NCBI RefSeq assembly: GCF_029837695.1
Contig: NZ_JAOEEA010000017.1
Location: 1 to 64,000 of the forward strand
Source: Pseudomonas sp. GD04019
GTDB lineage: Bacteria > Pseudomonadota > Gammaproteobacteria > Pseudomonadales > Pseudomonadaceae
Length of the DNA stretch: 64,000 nt
Direction: 5' to 3'
Program-made: the position numbers and the translations under genes
In this document: one piece after another, positions 17,805-26,242 of the stretch
Position numbering within the stretch: position 1 is the first letter of the stretch
Layout of the letters: each line of letters opens with the position of its first letter
The notes under the pieces: generated by a model
Seen by the model: the letters and a program-made list of their open reading frames with translations, nothing else
Told to the model about the DNA's origin: nothing
The model's database searches: none

Positions 17805-18359
17805 ATGAACCTGCCGCAGCACTACCGCGAGATCCTCCTCGGCCTGGGCGAAGACCCACAGCGCGAAGGCCTGCGCGATACCCCCGAGCGCGCCGCCAAG
17901 GCCATGCAGTACCTGTGTCACGGCTACGCCCAGTCGCTGGAGGAGATCGTCAACGGCGCGCTGTTCGCCTCCGCCAGCGACGAGCTGGTGATCGTCCGCG
18001 ACATCGAGCTGTACTCGCTGTGCGAGCATCACCTGCTGCCCTTCATCGGCAAGGCTCATGTCGCCTACATCCCCACCGGCAAGGTGCTGGGCCTGTCCAA
18101 GGTGGCACGCATCGTCGACATGTACGCGCGCCGCTTGCAGATCCAGGAGAGCCTGACGAGGCAGATCGCCGAGGCCATCCAGAGCGTCACCAACGCCGCC
18201 GGCGTGGCCGTGGTGATCGAGGCTCAGCATATGTGCATGATGATGCGCGGGGTGGAAAAGCAGAACTCGCAGATGCTCACCTCGGTTATGCTGGGCGCCT
18301 TCCGCGAGTCCAGCAACACTCGCCAGGAATTCCTGCAACTGATCGGACGGAGCAAGTAA
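17805..18359 (+). CDS. folE: GTP cyclohydrolase I
   Basis: Converts GTP to 7,8-dihydroneopterin triphosphate, first step of folate and pterin synthesis. 184 residues. EDPQREGLRDTPERAAKAM is the N-terminal signature, LYSLCEHHLLPFIGKAHVAYIP holds the zinc Cys/His residues and the second zinc Cys is in AQHMCMMMRGVEK. Second gene of the folM-folE-folX unit; stop and next start abut as TAAATG. Confidence 0.95.
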   Translation: MNLPQHYREILLGLGEDPQREGLRDTPERAAKAMQYLCHGYAQSLEEIVNGALFASASDELVIVRDIELYSLCEHHLLPFIGKAHVAYIPTGKVLGLSKVARIVDMYARRLQIQESLTRQIAEAIQSVTNAAGVAVVIEAQHMCMMMRGVEKQNSQMLTSVMLGAFRESSNTRQEFLQLIGRSK

Positions 18360-18731
18360 ATGCCGCGACTGGAACCTGGGATGGCGCGCATCCGGGTCAA
18401 GGACCTGCGCCTGCGCACCTTCATCGGCATCAAGGAGGAGGAGATCAACAACAAGCAGGACGTGTTGATCAACCTGACCATCCTCTACCCGGCCGACGAG
18501 GCCGTGCGCGACAACGACATCGACCACGCGCTGAACTACCGCACCATCACCAAGGCGGTGATCCGCCACGTCGAGGAAAACCGCTTCGCCCTGCTCGAGC
18601 GCCTGACCCAGGAAATCCTCGACCTGGTGATGGCCAACACGGCCGTGCGCTACGCCGAGGTGGAAGTGGACAAGCTGCACGCCCTGCGCTTCGCCGAGTC
18701 GGTGTCTATCACCCTCGCCGCCCATCGTTGA
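18360..18731 (+). CDS. folX: dihydroneopterin triphosphate 2'-epimerase
   Basis: 123 residues, the FolB/FolX fold. Epimerises dihydroneopterin triphosphate to the monapterin form, feeding FolM. IRVKDLRLRTFIGIKEEEIN is the opening strand with the family Glu, and LNYRTITKAVIRHVEENRFALLERL the central helix motif. The presence of folM two genes upstream favours FolX over aldolase FolB. The ATG directly follows the folE stop. Confidence 0.9.
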   Translation: MPRLEPGMARIRVKDLRLRTFIGIKEEEINNKQDVLINLTILYPADEAVRDNDIDHALNYRTITKAVIRHVEENRFALLERLTQEILDLVMANTAVRYAEVEVDKLHALRFAESVSITLAAHR

Positions 18732-18740
18732 GACCCTGTC

Positions 18741-19034
18741 ATGACCGAACAACAACGCCTCGAACTGGAGGCCGCCGCCTTTCGCCGCCTGGTCCAGCAC
18801 CTGCGTGAACGCAGCGATGTGCAGAACATCGACCTGATGAACCTCGCCGGCTTCTGCCGCAACTGCCTGTCCAAGTGGTACAAGGCCGCCGCCGATGAGC
18901 AAGGCGTGGCCGTCGACATGGAACAGGCCCGTGAAATCGTCTACGGCATGCCATATGCCGAGTGGAAAGCCCAGTACCAGAAGGAGGCCACTGCCGAGCA
19001 GCAGGCTGCCTTCGACAAAGGAAACCAGCATTGA
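18741..19034 (+). CDS. DUF1244 protein
   Basis: 97 residues. IDLMNLAGFCRNCLSKWY and YGMPYAEWKAQYQ are the conserved segments of DUF1244, a small helical family of unknown function with an invariant CxxC-type pair (FCRNC). It is 9 bp after folX and its stop overlaps the next start (TGATG), so it is part of the pterin operon. Confidence 0.9.
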   Translation: MTEQQRLELEAAAFRRLVQHLRERSDVQNIDLMNLAGFCRNCLSKWYKAAADEQGVAVDMEQAREIVYGMPYAEWKAQYQKEATAEQQAAFDKGNQH

Positions 19035-19372
19035 TGAGCCTGCAAGACTTCCGCGCCCGCCTGCACGGCGAGCAGTTCCAGTTCGCCGAGACCCTGGCCT
19101 TCATCGCCGAACACTACGATTACCAGCCCACCGCCTTCCGTAATGGCGCCGTGGAAAGCGCCGCCGGGCAGAACGAGGGCTCCTGCAAGACCCTCGGCCT
19201 GGCCCTGCTCGAAGGCCTCAGCCTGGAAGAGACCCTGCGCGCGTTCGGCGAGCACTATCGCTCCGTGCTGGCCACCCCCGAAGGCAACGACCACGCCAAT
19301 ATCCGCGCCCTGCAGGACACCGGCCTGGGCGGCGTGCAGTTCGCCCACCAACCGCTCAAGCGCAAGGGCTAG
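19034..19372 (+). CDS. HopJ-family protein
   Basis: 112 residues. The FAETLAFIAEHYDYQPTAFR and NEGSCKTLGLALLEGLS segments are those of the HopJ family, named after a plant-pathogen type III effector. The family is widespread in bacteria with no type III system, and no secretion genes are near, so an effector role is unlikely here; it ends a pterin/folate operon. ATG overlaps the DUF1244 stop by one base. Confidence 0.85.
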   Translation: MSLQDFRARLHGEQFQFAETLAFIAEHYDYQPTAFRNGAVESAAGQNEGSCKTLGLALLEGLSLEETLRAFGEHYRSVLATPEGNDHANIRALQDTGLGGVQFAHQPLKRKG

Positions 19373-19494
19373 TTGCGCAACAAGCTGCGCATCTGTCGGC
19401 TTTGGCTGACAGACAGCGCGCGGCGGGCTGCCGTATTCTCGGCCCTATCTAGCGCGGCAGGATGCCGGCGCACCTTGAGCGGAGGAGTGCAAGG

Positions 19495-20082
19495 ATGCAA
19501 CAAAGCCTGGTCTGGAAGCCCTGGACCAACCCGGGCGTCGAACACCTCAACCTGGATATCGCCAGCGACGGGGTGAATGCCAGTAGCCATCTGATGCAGA
19601 GCATCCGTGGCAACAGCATCGTGGCCACCTATACCCTCAAATACGACGAACGCTGGCGCTTCCGCCGCCTGTGGCTGAAGGTGGACAACCACGGCCAGCG
19701 CAGCCTCGACCTGCATCGCGACATCCGCGGCAACTGGTTTCTCGATGGCCGCCTGCGCGAAGACCTCGCCGAGTGCCAGCAGGTGATGCTGTCCGCCTCG
19801 CCCTTCACCCACACGCCGTTGCTGCAACAAGGCGCCCTCGCCGTCGGCGACAGCGAGCGCGTGTCGGTGGCCCATGTCGACCTGCTCGGCCTGCGGGTCG
19901 AGGCGCGCCAGCAGCGCTACCAGTGCCTGCACCGCCAGGCCAGCCATGCCGTGTACCTGTGCGAAGCCGAGGGCCATGCGCCGTGCGAGCTGACCCTGGA
20001 CGACGGCGACCTGCTGGTCCAGGCCATCGGCCAGTTCGTGCGCGTCAGCCAGAACATCCTGCGCCAGGCCGACTGCGCCTAG
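19495..20082 (+). CDS. putative glycolipid-binding protein (PF06475-like)
   Basis: 195 residues, no signal peptide or membrane segment. Trp-rich beta-strand text (SLVWKPWTNPGVEHLNL; YTLKYDERWRFRRLWLKVD; GNWFLDGRLREDLAECQQVML) matches the putative glycolipid-binding family. Ligand and role unknown. It begins 122 bp after the HopJ-like gene, behind GGAGGAG (19481-19487), and ends before a strong terminator. Confidence 0.75.
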   Translation: MQQSLVWKPWTNPGVEHLNLDIASDGVNASSHLMQSIRGNSIVATYTLKYDERWRFRRLWLKVDNHGQRSLDLHRDIRGNWFLDGRLREDLAECQQVMLSASPFTHTPLLQQGALAVGDSERVSVAHVDLLGLRVEARQQRYQCLHRQASHAVYLCEAEGHAPCELTLDDGDLLVQAIGQFVRVSQNILRQADCA

Positions 20083-20097
20083 CGTCTCGCCGATATG

Positions 20098-20125
20098 AAA
20101 AAGCCCCGCCTAGGCGGGGCTTTTT
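20098..20125. terminator. bidirectional terminator
   Basis: AAAAAGCCCCGCC / GGCGGGGCTTTTT with a TA loop. It lies between the converging stops at 20082 and 20139 and has A and T runs on both sides, so it can stop transcription from either gene. Confidence 0.92.
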
Positions 20126-20138
20126 ACATCTGCAGCCC

Positions 20139-20969
20139 TCAGCGGCTGTTGAGCTGCTGCTGCAGGTTCTGCACCTGGGCCTGCAGGCCGTTGATGTTGC
20201 GGGTGACCTGGGCGCGGAAGGCGTCGAACTCGGCGGTGTTGTTGCTCGGCGCCGGGCGGTTTTCCAGCTCGCTGCGCAGCACCAGCAGATCCTGCTCCAG
20301 GCTACGCACGGCCTGGCTTTGATCGCCCCTCTTCTTCAGCGCCTCGATATCGGCGGCCTGACTCTTGAGCTGCTCCTGCAGCTTGCCTACACCGGCCAGG
20401 CCACTCTTCTGCTCGCTGACCAGCTTGTCCAGCTTGCTATCGAACTGAGCGGTAGAACCCTGCTGGGTCTTCAGATCGGCGGCCAGCTGGTCGATGCGCT
20501 TGCCCTGCCCGCTCTGCTGGCCAGCCACGTTCTGCTGCTGCTTGCTCAGCTCGGCCAGCTTGGCCTCCAGCTGCTTGACCCGCAGCTTGAGGGCCTCGCT
20601 GCCGCTGGTGACGTTGGACTCGGTGGCCACCACCTTGCCGGAGATATCCTGGATACGTCCGGCCGCTTCCTCGGTAATTCTGTCAAAGCTCTCCTGGGTC
20701 GCCACCAGTTGCGCCTGCATCTGCGCGAGCTGCTGATAGCTCCACCAGCTCAAGCCACCCAGGGCGATGACCAGCGCACCGATCAACGCCCACAGCGGCC
20801 CGGTGCCGAAACCACGGCGCCGCTCCACTTGCGGGTAGCTGGGCGCTTTGCTCCGCGGCGCATGGCTCTGGGCAGGGGCCTGGTAGCCGACCTGATAGTC
20901 GTCACGGTCGCGCGGGTCGGTGGTCAGGCTGGGCACGTGGTCCAGTTCGTCGTGGGCGTCGTTGCGCAT
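20139..20969 (-). CDS. single-pass coiled-coil membrane protein
   Basis: 276 residues. A charged N-terminal cytoplasmic tail (1-55), one membrane segment (about 57-77, LWALIGALVIALGGLSWW) and a ~190-residue periplasmic coiled coil rich in Gln/Leu/Glu (VKQLEAKLAELSKQQQNV; QSQAVRSLEQDLLVLRSE). No catalytic domain visible; similar proteins are annotated as hypothetical or ATPase-like without evidence. Topology suggests an envelope scaffold or partner protein. ATG at 20969. Confidence 0.75.
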   Translation of the reverse strand: MRNDAHDELDHVPSLTTDPRDRDDYQVGYQAPAQSHAPRSKAPSYPQVERRRGFGTGPLWALIGALVIALGGLSWWSYQQLAQMQAQLVATQESFDRITEEAAGRIQDISGKVVATESNVTSGSEALKLRVKQLEAKLAELSKQQQNVAGQQSGQGKRIDQLAADLKTQQGSTAQFDSKLDKLVSEQKSGLAGVGKLQEQLKSQAADIEALKKRGDQSQAVRSLEQDLLVLRSELENRPAPSNNTAEFDAFRAQVTRNINGLQAQVQNLQQQLNSR

Positions 20970-21011
20970 AGAAACCTTCAGAAATACGGAAAGGCAGAAC
21001 GGATGGCGGCC

Positions 21012-21040
21012 AGTATACCGGTTCGCTGGCTCAGCTTCAG
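21012..21040 (-). promoter_or_regulatory. candidate promoter for the coiled-coil protein gene
   Basis: On the minus strand TATACT (21012-21017) is a good -10 with CTGAAG (21035-21040) 17 bp upstream. It would start the transcript about 38 nt before the ATG at 20969. Confidence 0.4.
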
Positions 21041-21196
21041 CGGGCGCCAGACCAGTGCAGCCTGCACCAGCGCCGGGCAGCCGGCCGCCTATGGACCCGT
21101 GAAGGCCCGCACAGTTCGCCGCTCCGGCGTTCTGGTATGCGCCTTGCTATGGCCTGAATGTGAGTCGCGCCGAGCAACCGATTCGAGGTAGCCGCC

Positions 21197-21529
21197 ATGG
21201 AACTGAACAAAGCCGTTCTCGATTGCATGCAGTCGCTGCGCCGCCGCCTGCGCGAGGAATTGGCCGTGGACATCCGCCTGAGCCAGACGGACGCGGTCGA
21301 GGCCATGCTCCTCGCCTGCCTGCGCTCCAGCGATCAGGACACCCGCAGGCTGGGCATCCGCCTGGCCGAGCTCAGCGACAACGCCGCGGCAGCCCCCGCA
21401 CCGGCCCAGCCGGCGCGCCAGTATCGCGGCCACGAGCTGCCGGAGCAGCCGAACACGTCCCAGGGCAACGAGGCCGAGCAGCGCGGCCACTCGGTGCGCA
21501 TGTATCGCGGTCAACGCGTCTACGCCTGA
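21197..21529 (+). CDS. hypothetical protein
   Basis: 110 residues I do not recognise. The N-terminal ~65 residues are helical and charged (QSLRRRLREELAVDIRL; VEAMLLACLRSSDQDTRRLG); the rest is Ala/Pro-rich and disordered with two similar short motifs, QYRGHEL and MYRGQRVY. No signal sequence. Start at ATG 21197, 8 bases after a GAGGT ribosome site. Its own short intergenic region on both sides suggests a single-gene unit. Confidence 0.6.
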   Translation: MELNKAVLDCMQSLRRRLREELAVDIRLSQTDAVEAMLLACLRSSDQDTRRLGIRLAELSDNAAAAPAPAQPARQYRGHELPEQPNTSQGNEAEQRGHSVRMYRGQRVYA

Positions 21530-21607
21530 ACAGTGCGCGGAAAGTGACTGGACGAGCCGAGCCGGACGGGCAATAGTCTGCTCACGCGTCTCGTCACGGA
21601 GAACCGC

Positions 21608-22420
21608 ATGACCGCTCGCCCCGCCTGGCTGACCTGTGTGGAATCCGACCCGCCCGCCCTGCTGCAGGCGGCCCTGTACATCGCCGCCGAGCATGAGCCG
21701 ACGCTGCAGCCGGAGCTGGTGCTGCGCGAATTCGCCAACCTGCGCCAGCAGGTAGCCGCCGGCCTGCCCAACCTGGCCGGCCCGGACCTGGCCCAGCCAC
21801 TGTTGCGGCGCCTCGGCGAGCTGGACTTCCACGAAGACGACGACCTGCCACTGCGCCCGCGCGCCGCCCTGCTGCACCAGGTACTGCAACGCAGGCGCGG
21901 CCAGCCGCTGTCGCTGGCGCTGATCGCCCTGGAATTGGCCCAGCGTCTGGATATTCCGCTGCAGGCGGTGAACTTCCCCGGCCACCTGCTGCTGCGCGTA
22001 CCCGGCGCCGAACACCTGCTCGACCCCTGCAACGGCCGCCGCCTGTATACCCGCGACTGCCGCGAACTGCTGGCGCGGGTCGCCGGTCCCGGTACCGAGC
22101 TGGGCGCCAGCCACTTCCAGGTCTGCGACGGGCGCGCGCTGCTGCTGCGCCTGTCGCGCAATCTCTGCCACCTACACGGTGCCGCCGGCGACCACATGGC
22201 CGCACTGAAGGACGCCGAGCGCATCATCCTGCTGGCGCCGCCGAACAGCAGCGACCATCTGCTGCGCGCCGCCATCTACCACGAACTGGAATGTCCCCAG
22301 GCCGAGCGCTTCGATCTGGAGCGCGCCCTGCTGCTGTGCGACGACGAGCACGACCGGCTGCGCCTGGGCCAGCGTCTCGACGAACTGGGGCGCGTGGGGC
22401 GCACGCCAGCCCTGCATTGA
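21608..22420 (+). CDS. SirB1-like transglutaminase-fold/TPR protein
   Basis: 270 residues of the SirB1 family: a degenerate transglutaminase-like domain (about 60-190; RRGQPLSLALIALELAQRLDIPLQAVNFPGHLLLR and LDPCNGRRL) followed by a TPR-like helical tail (about 200-260). Family members are of uncertain function in proteobacteria; here there is no neighbouring heme or prmC gene to guide it. ATG 21608 with GGAG ribosome site. Confidence 0.82.
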   Translation: MTARPAWLTCVESDPPALLQAALYIAAEHEPTLQPELVLREFANLRQQVAAGLPNLAGPDLAQPLLRRLGELDFHEDDDLPLRPRAALLHQVLQRRRGQPLSLALIALELAQRLDIPLQAVNFPGHLLLRVPGAEHLLDPCNGRRLYTRDCRELLARVAGPGTELGASHFQVCDGRALLLRLSRNLCHLHGAAGDHMAALKDAERIILLAPPNSSDHLLRAAIYHELECPQAERFDLERALLLCDDEHDRLRLGQRLDELGRVGRTPALH

Positions 22421-22490
22421 CTGCAGCCCCTGCTCTCTGCTTAATTTGTCCCGCCCCAAAAACACAATAACAACATTCGGGACACCCACC

Positions 22491-23564
22491 ATGCGCAAGC
22501 TATTCGTGCTTTGCCTGCTGTGCCTTTCCTCGCTTGTCCACGCCGCTCCCGGCGTTTTCCCCGACTCCACCTTCAACAACCTCGACTACGGCCTGTACTG
22601 GTTCGGCCATGGCGATACCTGGCAAAAGGCCGTGCCCGGGCAGAGCAACGCCTACTTCGGCGCCAGCAAACCCACGGTGATCTACATCCACGGCTGGCAG
22701 AACGGCGCCACCGCCCGCAAGGACCGCGAAACCTTCAACCGTGAAGGCGCCGGTGGCCCGAGCCTGGACCTCGCCTCGGCCTGGCTCAGCGCCGGCTACA
22801 ACGTCGGCGTGCTGTACTGGAACCAGTTCGCCGACGAGGGCGAAGTCACCGATGCCGAGGCCAAGATCTGGAGCACCAGCGGCCCGCGGGCCATGCGTTG
22901 GCGCAACGCCAGCGGCGCCTACAGCACCGGCCCGGCGCAATCCGCCAGCGACCTGTTGTTCAAGAGTTACAAGGACAACATGAGCGGCTACACCGGCAGC
23001 AACATCCGCATCCTCGGCCACTCCCTGGGCAACCAGATGGCCATCGTGCTGACCAAGAAGATCAGCGATGCGGTCACCGCCGGCACCCTCAACAGCAAGC
23101 TGCTGCCCAAGCGCGTGGCCCTGCTCGACCCCTTCTATTCCAACAACGCCAAGAGCTGGCTCGGCAACCAGTGGACCGGCGCGGTGTGCCGCAGCTACGT
23201 CAGCACTCTGAAGGGCAAGGGCGTGATCTTCGAGGCCTACCGCACCTCGGCCGTGACCAGCACCATCTTCGTCGGCGACGAGAACAAGGGGCTGATGAAC
23301 ATGACCGCCTTCAGCGAGCTGAAGCCCTGGTACTTCAACGCCACGCAGATCACCGAGAAGCACAACGCGGCGGTGTGGCACTACCTGTGGTCATTCAGCT
23401 TCAACCCGCCCGTAGTGACCGGCACCAGCAACCAGGCCGCCTCGGCCAAGACTGCCGACAGCCGCATTGCCACCTTGATGAACGGCACGCAGAAACTGGT
23501 TCACGACCAGGGTGCCTACACCAAGGAACCTTCGGACGATAACTTCAAGCTGCAAGCGCGTTAA
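22491..23564 (+). CDS. secreted alpha/beta hydrolase (lipase/esterase-like)
   Basis: 357 residues. Signal peptide 1-18 (cleavage after VHA). IYIHGWQNG (64-72) is the oxyanion region and GHSLGN (176-181) the nucleophile elbow with Ser178; Asp213 (LLDPF) and His291 or His297 are triad candidates. Resembles lipase-type esterases but lacks a foldase partner, unlike the lipase at 1432. Substrate unknown. ATG 22491 is used because the signal peptide starts there; a start at 22446 would mask it. Several Trp/Tyr clusters suggest a lipid or polymer substrate. Confidence 0.8.
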   Translation: MRKLFVLCLLCLSSLVHAAPGVFPDSTFNNLDYGLYWFGHGDTWQKAVPGQSNAYFGASKPTVIYIHGWQNGATARKDRETFNREGAGGPSLDLASAWLSAGYNVGVLYWNQFADEGEVTDAEAKIWSTSGPRAMRWRNASGAYSTGPAQSASDLLFKSYKDNMSGYTGSNIRILGHSLGNQMAIVLTKKISDAVTAGTLNSKLLPKRVALLDPFYSNNAKSWLGNQWTGAVCRSYVSTLKGKGVIFEAYRTSAVTSTIFVGDENKGLMNMTAFSELKPWYFNATQITEKHNAAVWHYLWSFSFNPPVVTGTSNQAASAKTADSRIATLMNGTQKLVHDQGAYTKEPSDDNFKLQAR

Positions 23565-23600
23565 GCACGGGAGCAGGCCATCCCGGGGCAACCAGGCCTG

Positions 23601-24374
23601 CTACTCGGCGAAATCCCCGTGCCGTCCCGCTCCTGCCGTGAAACGCAGGGCGCCGGCACGGGTCTCCCCGCTCTGCACCACCGCCATGCCACCGCGAAAC
23701 TCCGCCTGCAGGGCCTCGTCCAGCGACAGCTGCCATTGGCCATAGGCGCTGGCACGGTCGGCCAGCATGCAGCGCTGCGGGAAGCCGGCGATCTCCAGCG
23801 CCAGCGCCTCGGCCACCGCTCGCGCCTGCCCCGGCTGCGTCACCCGATTGACCAAGCCCATCTGCAATGCTTCCTCGGCATGCACCGGGCGACCGGTGAG
23901 GATCAGGTCCAGAGCCCGCCCCTGGCCAATGATGCGCGGCAGGCGCACGGTGCCGCCGTCGATCAGCGGCACACCGAAGCGCCGACAGAACACGCCGAGC
24001 ACCGCATCGGCCGCCATCACCCGCAGGTCCGCCAGTAGTGCCAACTCCAGACCGCCGGCCACGGCATGGCCCTCGATGGCGGCGATCAGCGGCTTACTCA
24101 GCTGCATGCGGCTCGGCCCCATGGGAGCGTCGCCCTGCTCTTCCAGCCGATTGCTGCGCTCACCACCCTCGGCCACTGCGCCCAGGTCAGCGCCGGCGCA
24201 GAAGGTGCCACCATTGCCGGTGAGTACCGCCACCCGCGCCGAATCATCCGCCTCGAACGCCCGCAAAGCCGCCACCAGGGCATCGGCCGTGGGGCGATCC
24301 ACGGCATTGCGCACCTGCGGTCGATCCAGGGTGAGGATGGTGACCGGGCCGTTTTGTTCGACGATCAGGCTCAT
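23601..24374 (-). CDS. enoyl-CoA hydratase/isomerase family protein
   Basis: 257 residues, crotonase fold. LDRPQVRNAVDRPTADALV opens the domain, FCAGADLGAVAEGG is the first oxyanion loop, IAAIEGHAVAGGLELALLADLRV the second with the catalytic GGLEL region. Start at ATG 24374, after the membrane-free N terminus MSLIVEQNG. Follows the SDR gene (24489) on the same strand but a terminator hairpin lies between, so it may be separately transcribed. Confidence 0.9.
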   Translation of the reverse strand: MSLIVEQNGPVTILTLDRPQVRNAVDRPTADALVAALRAFEADDSARVAVLTGNGGTFCAGADLGAVAEGGERSNRLEEQGDAPMGPSRMQLSKPLIAAIEGHAVAGGLELALLADLRVMAADAVLGVFCRRFGVPLIDGGTVRLPRIIGQGRALDLILTGRPVHAEEALQMGLVNRVTQPGQARAVAEALALEIAGFPQRCMLADRASAYGQWQLSLDEALQAEFRGGMAVVQSGETRAGALRFTAGAGRHGDFAE

Positions 24375-24397
24375 GGCGGGCTCCAGAAGGCGGAAAC

Positions 24398-24425
24398 GAA
24401 AAAGGCCGGCATCGCTGCCGGCCTT
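24398..24425 (-). terminator. terminator downstream of the SDR gene
   Basis: AAGGCCGGC/GCCGGCCTT stem with six-base loop ATCGCT; on the minus strand it is followed by TTTTTCG. It sits between the SDR stop (24489) and the crotonase start (24374). Confidence 0.75.
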
Positions 24426-24488
24426 CAACTTAAACCTGCTCGGGGTCGATTGCAGCCTGCTGGCCGAATCCCCCGTGTGGCTGGCGGA

Positions 24489-25400
24489 TCAGCCCGCGTG
24501 CTTCTGCAGGTTGGCCATCATCTCGCGCAGGGCGGTGACGTTGTCATCCGGGTGGGCCGCGCCTTCGAAGTCGCCGATCTGCTTCCAGCTGTCGGCCACG
24601 TCTTCCGGGCTGAAGCCGGTCTTCGGATCGAAGCCGGCGCCCAGGCTGCGCTCCCAGCGCACCTTGCCGACCCAACCGCCGCCAACTTCGTAGAGACCGC
24701 CGGTGTCCTTGCACTGGTCGCTGCCCAGATACACCACCAGCGGGCTGACCAGTTCGGGCTTGAGCTGCTCGAACACCTGCGGCGGAATCAGGCCCTCGGT
24801 CATGCGCGTGCCGCCGGTGGGGGCGATTGCGTTGACCAGCACGTTGTTCTTGCGGCCCTCGATGGCCAGGGTACGGGTCAGACCGTACAGGCCCAGCTTG
24901 GCCATGCCGTAGTTGGACTGGCCGAAGTTGCCATAGATGCCGGAGGTGGAGGCGGTGAAGATCACGCGGCCATATTGCTGCTCGCGCAGGTGTTCCCAGG
25001 CGGCGCGGGTGACCTTGTAGGCGCCCTCGACATGAACCTTGTAGACCAGGTCCCAGTCGGCGTCTTCCATCTTGTGGAACGACTTGTCGCGCAGGATGCC
25101 GGCGTTGTTCACCACCACGTCGATGCGGCCGAAGCTGTCCAGCGCGCACTGCACGATCTTGCCGCCATCGGTGACCGAATCATGGTTGGCCACGGCCTCG
25201 CCACCGGCGGCACGAATCTCGGCCACCACCTTGTCCGCCGCCGAGGCGTTGGCGCCCTCGCCGTGGGTGCTGCCACCGAGATCGTTGACCACCACCTTGG
25301 CGCCATGCTTGGCGAACAGCAGCGCATGGGCGCGGCCCAGGCCGCCGCCGGCACCGGTGACTATGACCACTTGATCTTGGAAACGGATGGCGTCGCTCAT
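24489..25400 (-). CDS. short-chain dehydrogenase (multifunctional-enzyme-type hydroxyacyl-CoA dehydrogenase-like)
   Basis: 303 residues. VVIVTGAGGGLGRAHALLFAKHG is the nucleotide loop, VVVNNAGILRD the NAG motif and YGMAKLGLYGL the catalytic YxxxK. The long length and the STHGEGANASAADKVV insertion match the dehydrogenase domain of peroxisomal-type multifunctional beta-oxidation enzymes. Probably oxidises a hydroxyacyl-CoA; the neighbouring crotonase supports a fatty-acid or branched-chain role by inference. Confidence 0.88.
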   Translation of the reverse strand: MSDAIRFQDQVVIVTGAGGGLGRAHALLFAKHGAKVVVNDLGGSTHGEGANASAADKVVAEIRAAGGEAVANHDSVTDGGKIVQCALDSFGRIDVVVNNAGILRDKSFHKMEDADWDLVYKVHVEGAYKVTRAAWEHLREQQYGRVIFTASTSGIYGNFGQSNYGMAKLGLYGLTRTLAIEGRKNNVLVNAIAPTGGTRMTEGLIPPQVFEQLKPELVSPLVVYLGSDQCKDTGGLYEVGGGWVGKVRWERSLGAGFDPKTGFSPEDVADSWKQIGDFEGAAHPDDNVTALREMMANLQKHAG

Positions 25401-25509
25401 GAGGGCTCCTCGGCAGTCTGCGAAACCCCGAGTTTCAGGCAGATACCGCCCGCCTCACAAGGCGCGCGGCCTGCCTGAATGACGGCCGATAATGCGACCT
25501 TATGCGCGG

Positions 25510-26118
25510 TTACTGACCACCGCCGGCGGCGCCACCACCTGCAGCGCCGCCGCCAGCACTGCCACCACCCGCGGCACCGCCGCCAGTAGCACCACCACCG
25601 GTACTGCCGCCCGAAGTGCCGCCGCCGGTAGTTCCACCGCCCGTGGTGCCGCCAGTGCTGCTGCCGGTACCGGTGCCAGTACCAGTGCCAGTCCCGGTAC
25701 CACCGCCAGTCGTGCCGGGCGCAGTGCTGCCCGAGCCAGTACCAGTACCAGTACCAGTACCGGTACCAGTGCCGATGCTATTACCGATTCCGCTGCCGCT
25801 ATTGGTGCCGGTACCCACGCCACTGTCGTTGCCCAGGCCGGTGCCATTGCCAGTGCCGGTACCGTTGGTGCCAGGAGCATCGTTGCCCAGGCCACTGTCG
25901 TTGCCGACGCCATTGTCGGTACCGGTCGGCGAGCCGGGGGTGAAGGTGCCGGTATCGCTGCCGCTATTGGGTGAGGTAGCGCCCGGCACCTCCGCCGGGG
26001 TGGGCGAAGTCGAGCCGGGTACGGTCGGACCGGTGGAGTCGGTTTCGGCCAGTGCCGGCAGGGACAGGCCGGTCAGCATGGCGCCGAACAGCAGCGCGGA
26101 AAGCGGATTCTTGTTCAT
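25510..26118 (-). CDS. secreted Gly/Thr/Ser-rich repeat protein
   Basis: 202 residues. Signal peptide 1-24 (cleavage after LPALA), then almost only Gly, Thr, Ser, Asn, Asp, Pro and Ala. Residues about 60-120 are Asn/Asp/Gly-rich (GNDSG-type units), about 120-160 alternate Gly-Thr, and the C-terminal ~40 are TGGG/AGGG blocks. No folded domain, no aromatic residues after the signal. Possible extracellular or matrix polymer-like protein. The Gly-Thr run is encoded by a (ACCAGT)n microsatellite, prone to slippage. Start chosen at ATG 26118 because of the signal peptide. Confidence 0.72.
   Translation of the reverse strand: MNKNPLSALLFGAMLTGLSLPALAETDSTGPTVPGSTSPTPAEVPGATSPNSGSDTGTFTPGSPTGTDNGVGNDSGLGNDAPGTNGTGTGNGTGLGNDSGVGTGTNSGSGIGNSIGTGTGTGTGTGTGSGSTAPGTTGGGTGTGTGTGTGTGSSTGGTTGGGTTGGGTSGGSTGGGATGGGAAGGGSAGGGAAGGGAAGGGQ
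25661..25770. repeat. hexanucleotide microsatellite within the Gly/Thr-rich gene
   Basis: ACCAGT and near variants (ACCGGT, GCCAGT, CCCGGT) in tandem; the most regular part is 25735-25770. The unit is in frame (6 bp), so copy-number changes would lengthen or shorten the Gly-Thr tract without a frameshift. Confidence 0.85.
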
Positions 26119-26242
26119 GGGTATCACCTCGAAGATGGAGTGCATACCCTGAAAACGACTGCGCCGCCTGCGCCGATGTTCGACTCGTTGGATCAACGGT
26201 CGTCAGGCGAGACGGCACATGCAGGCCTCTGAAACGTCGGAA

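Noticed and set aside
19034..19372. HopJ protein as a type III effector
   Set aside because: No secretion genes or pathogenicity context; it is embedded in a pterin operon.
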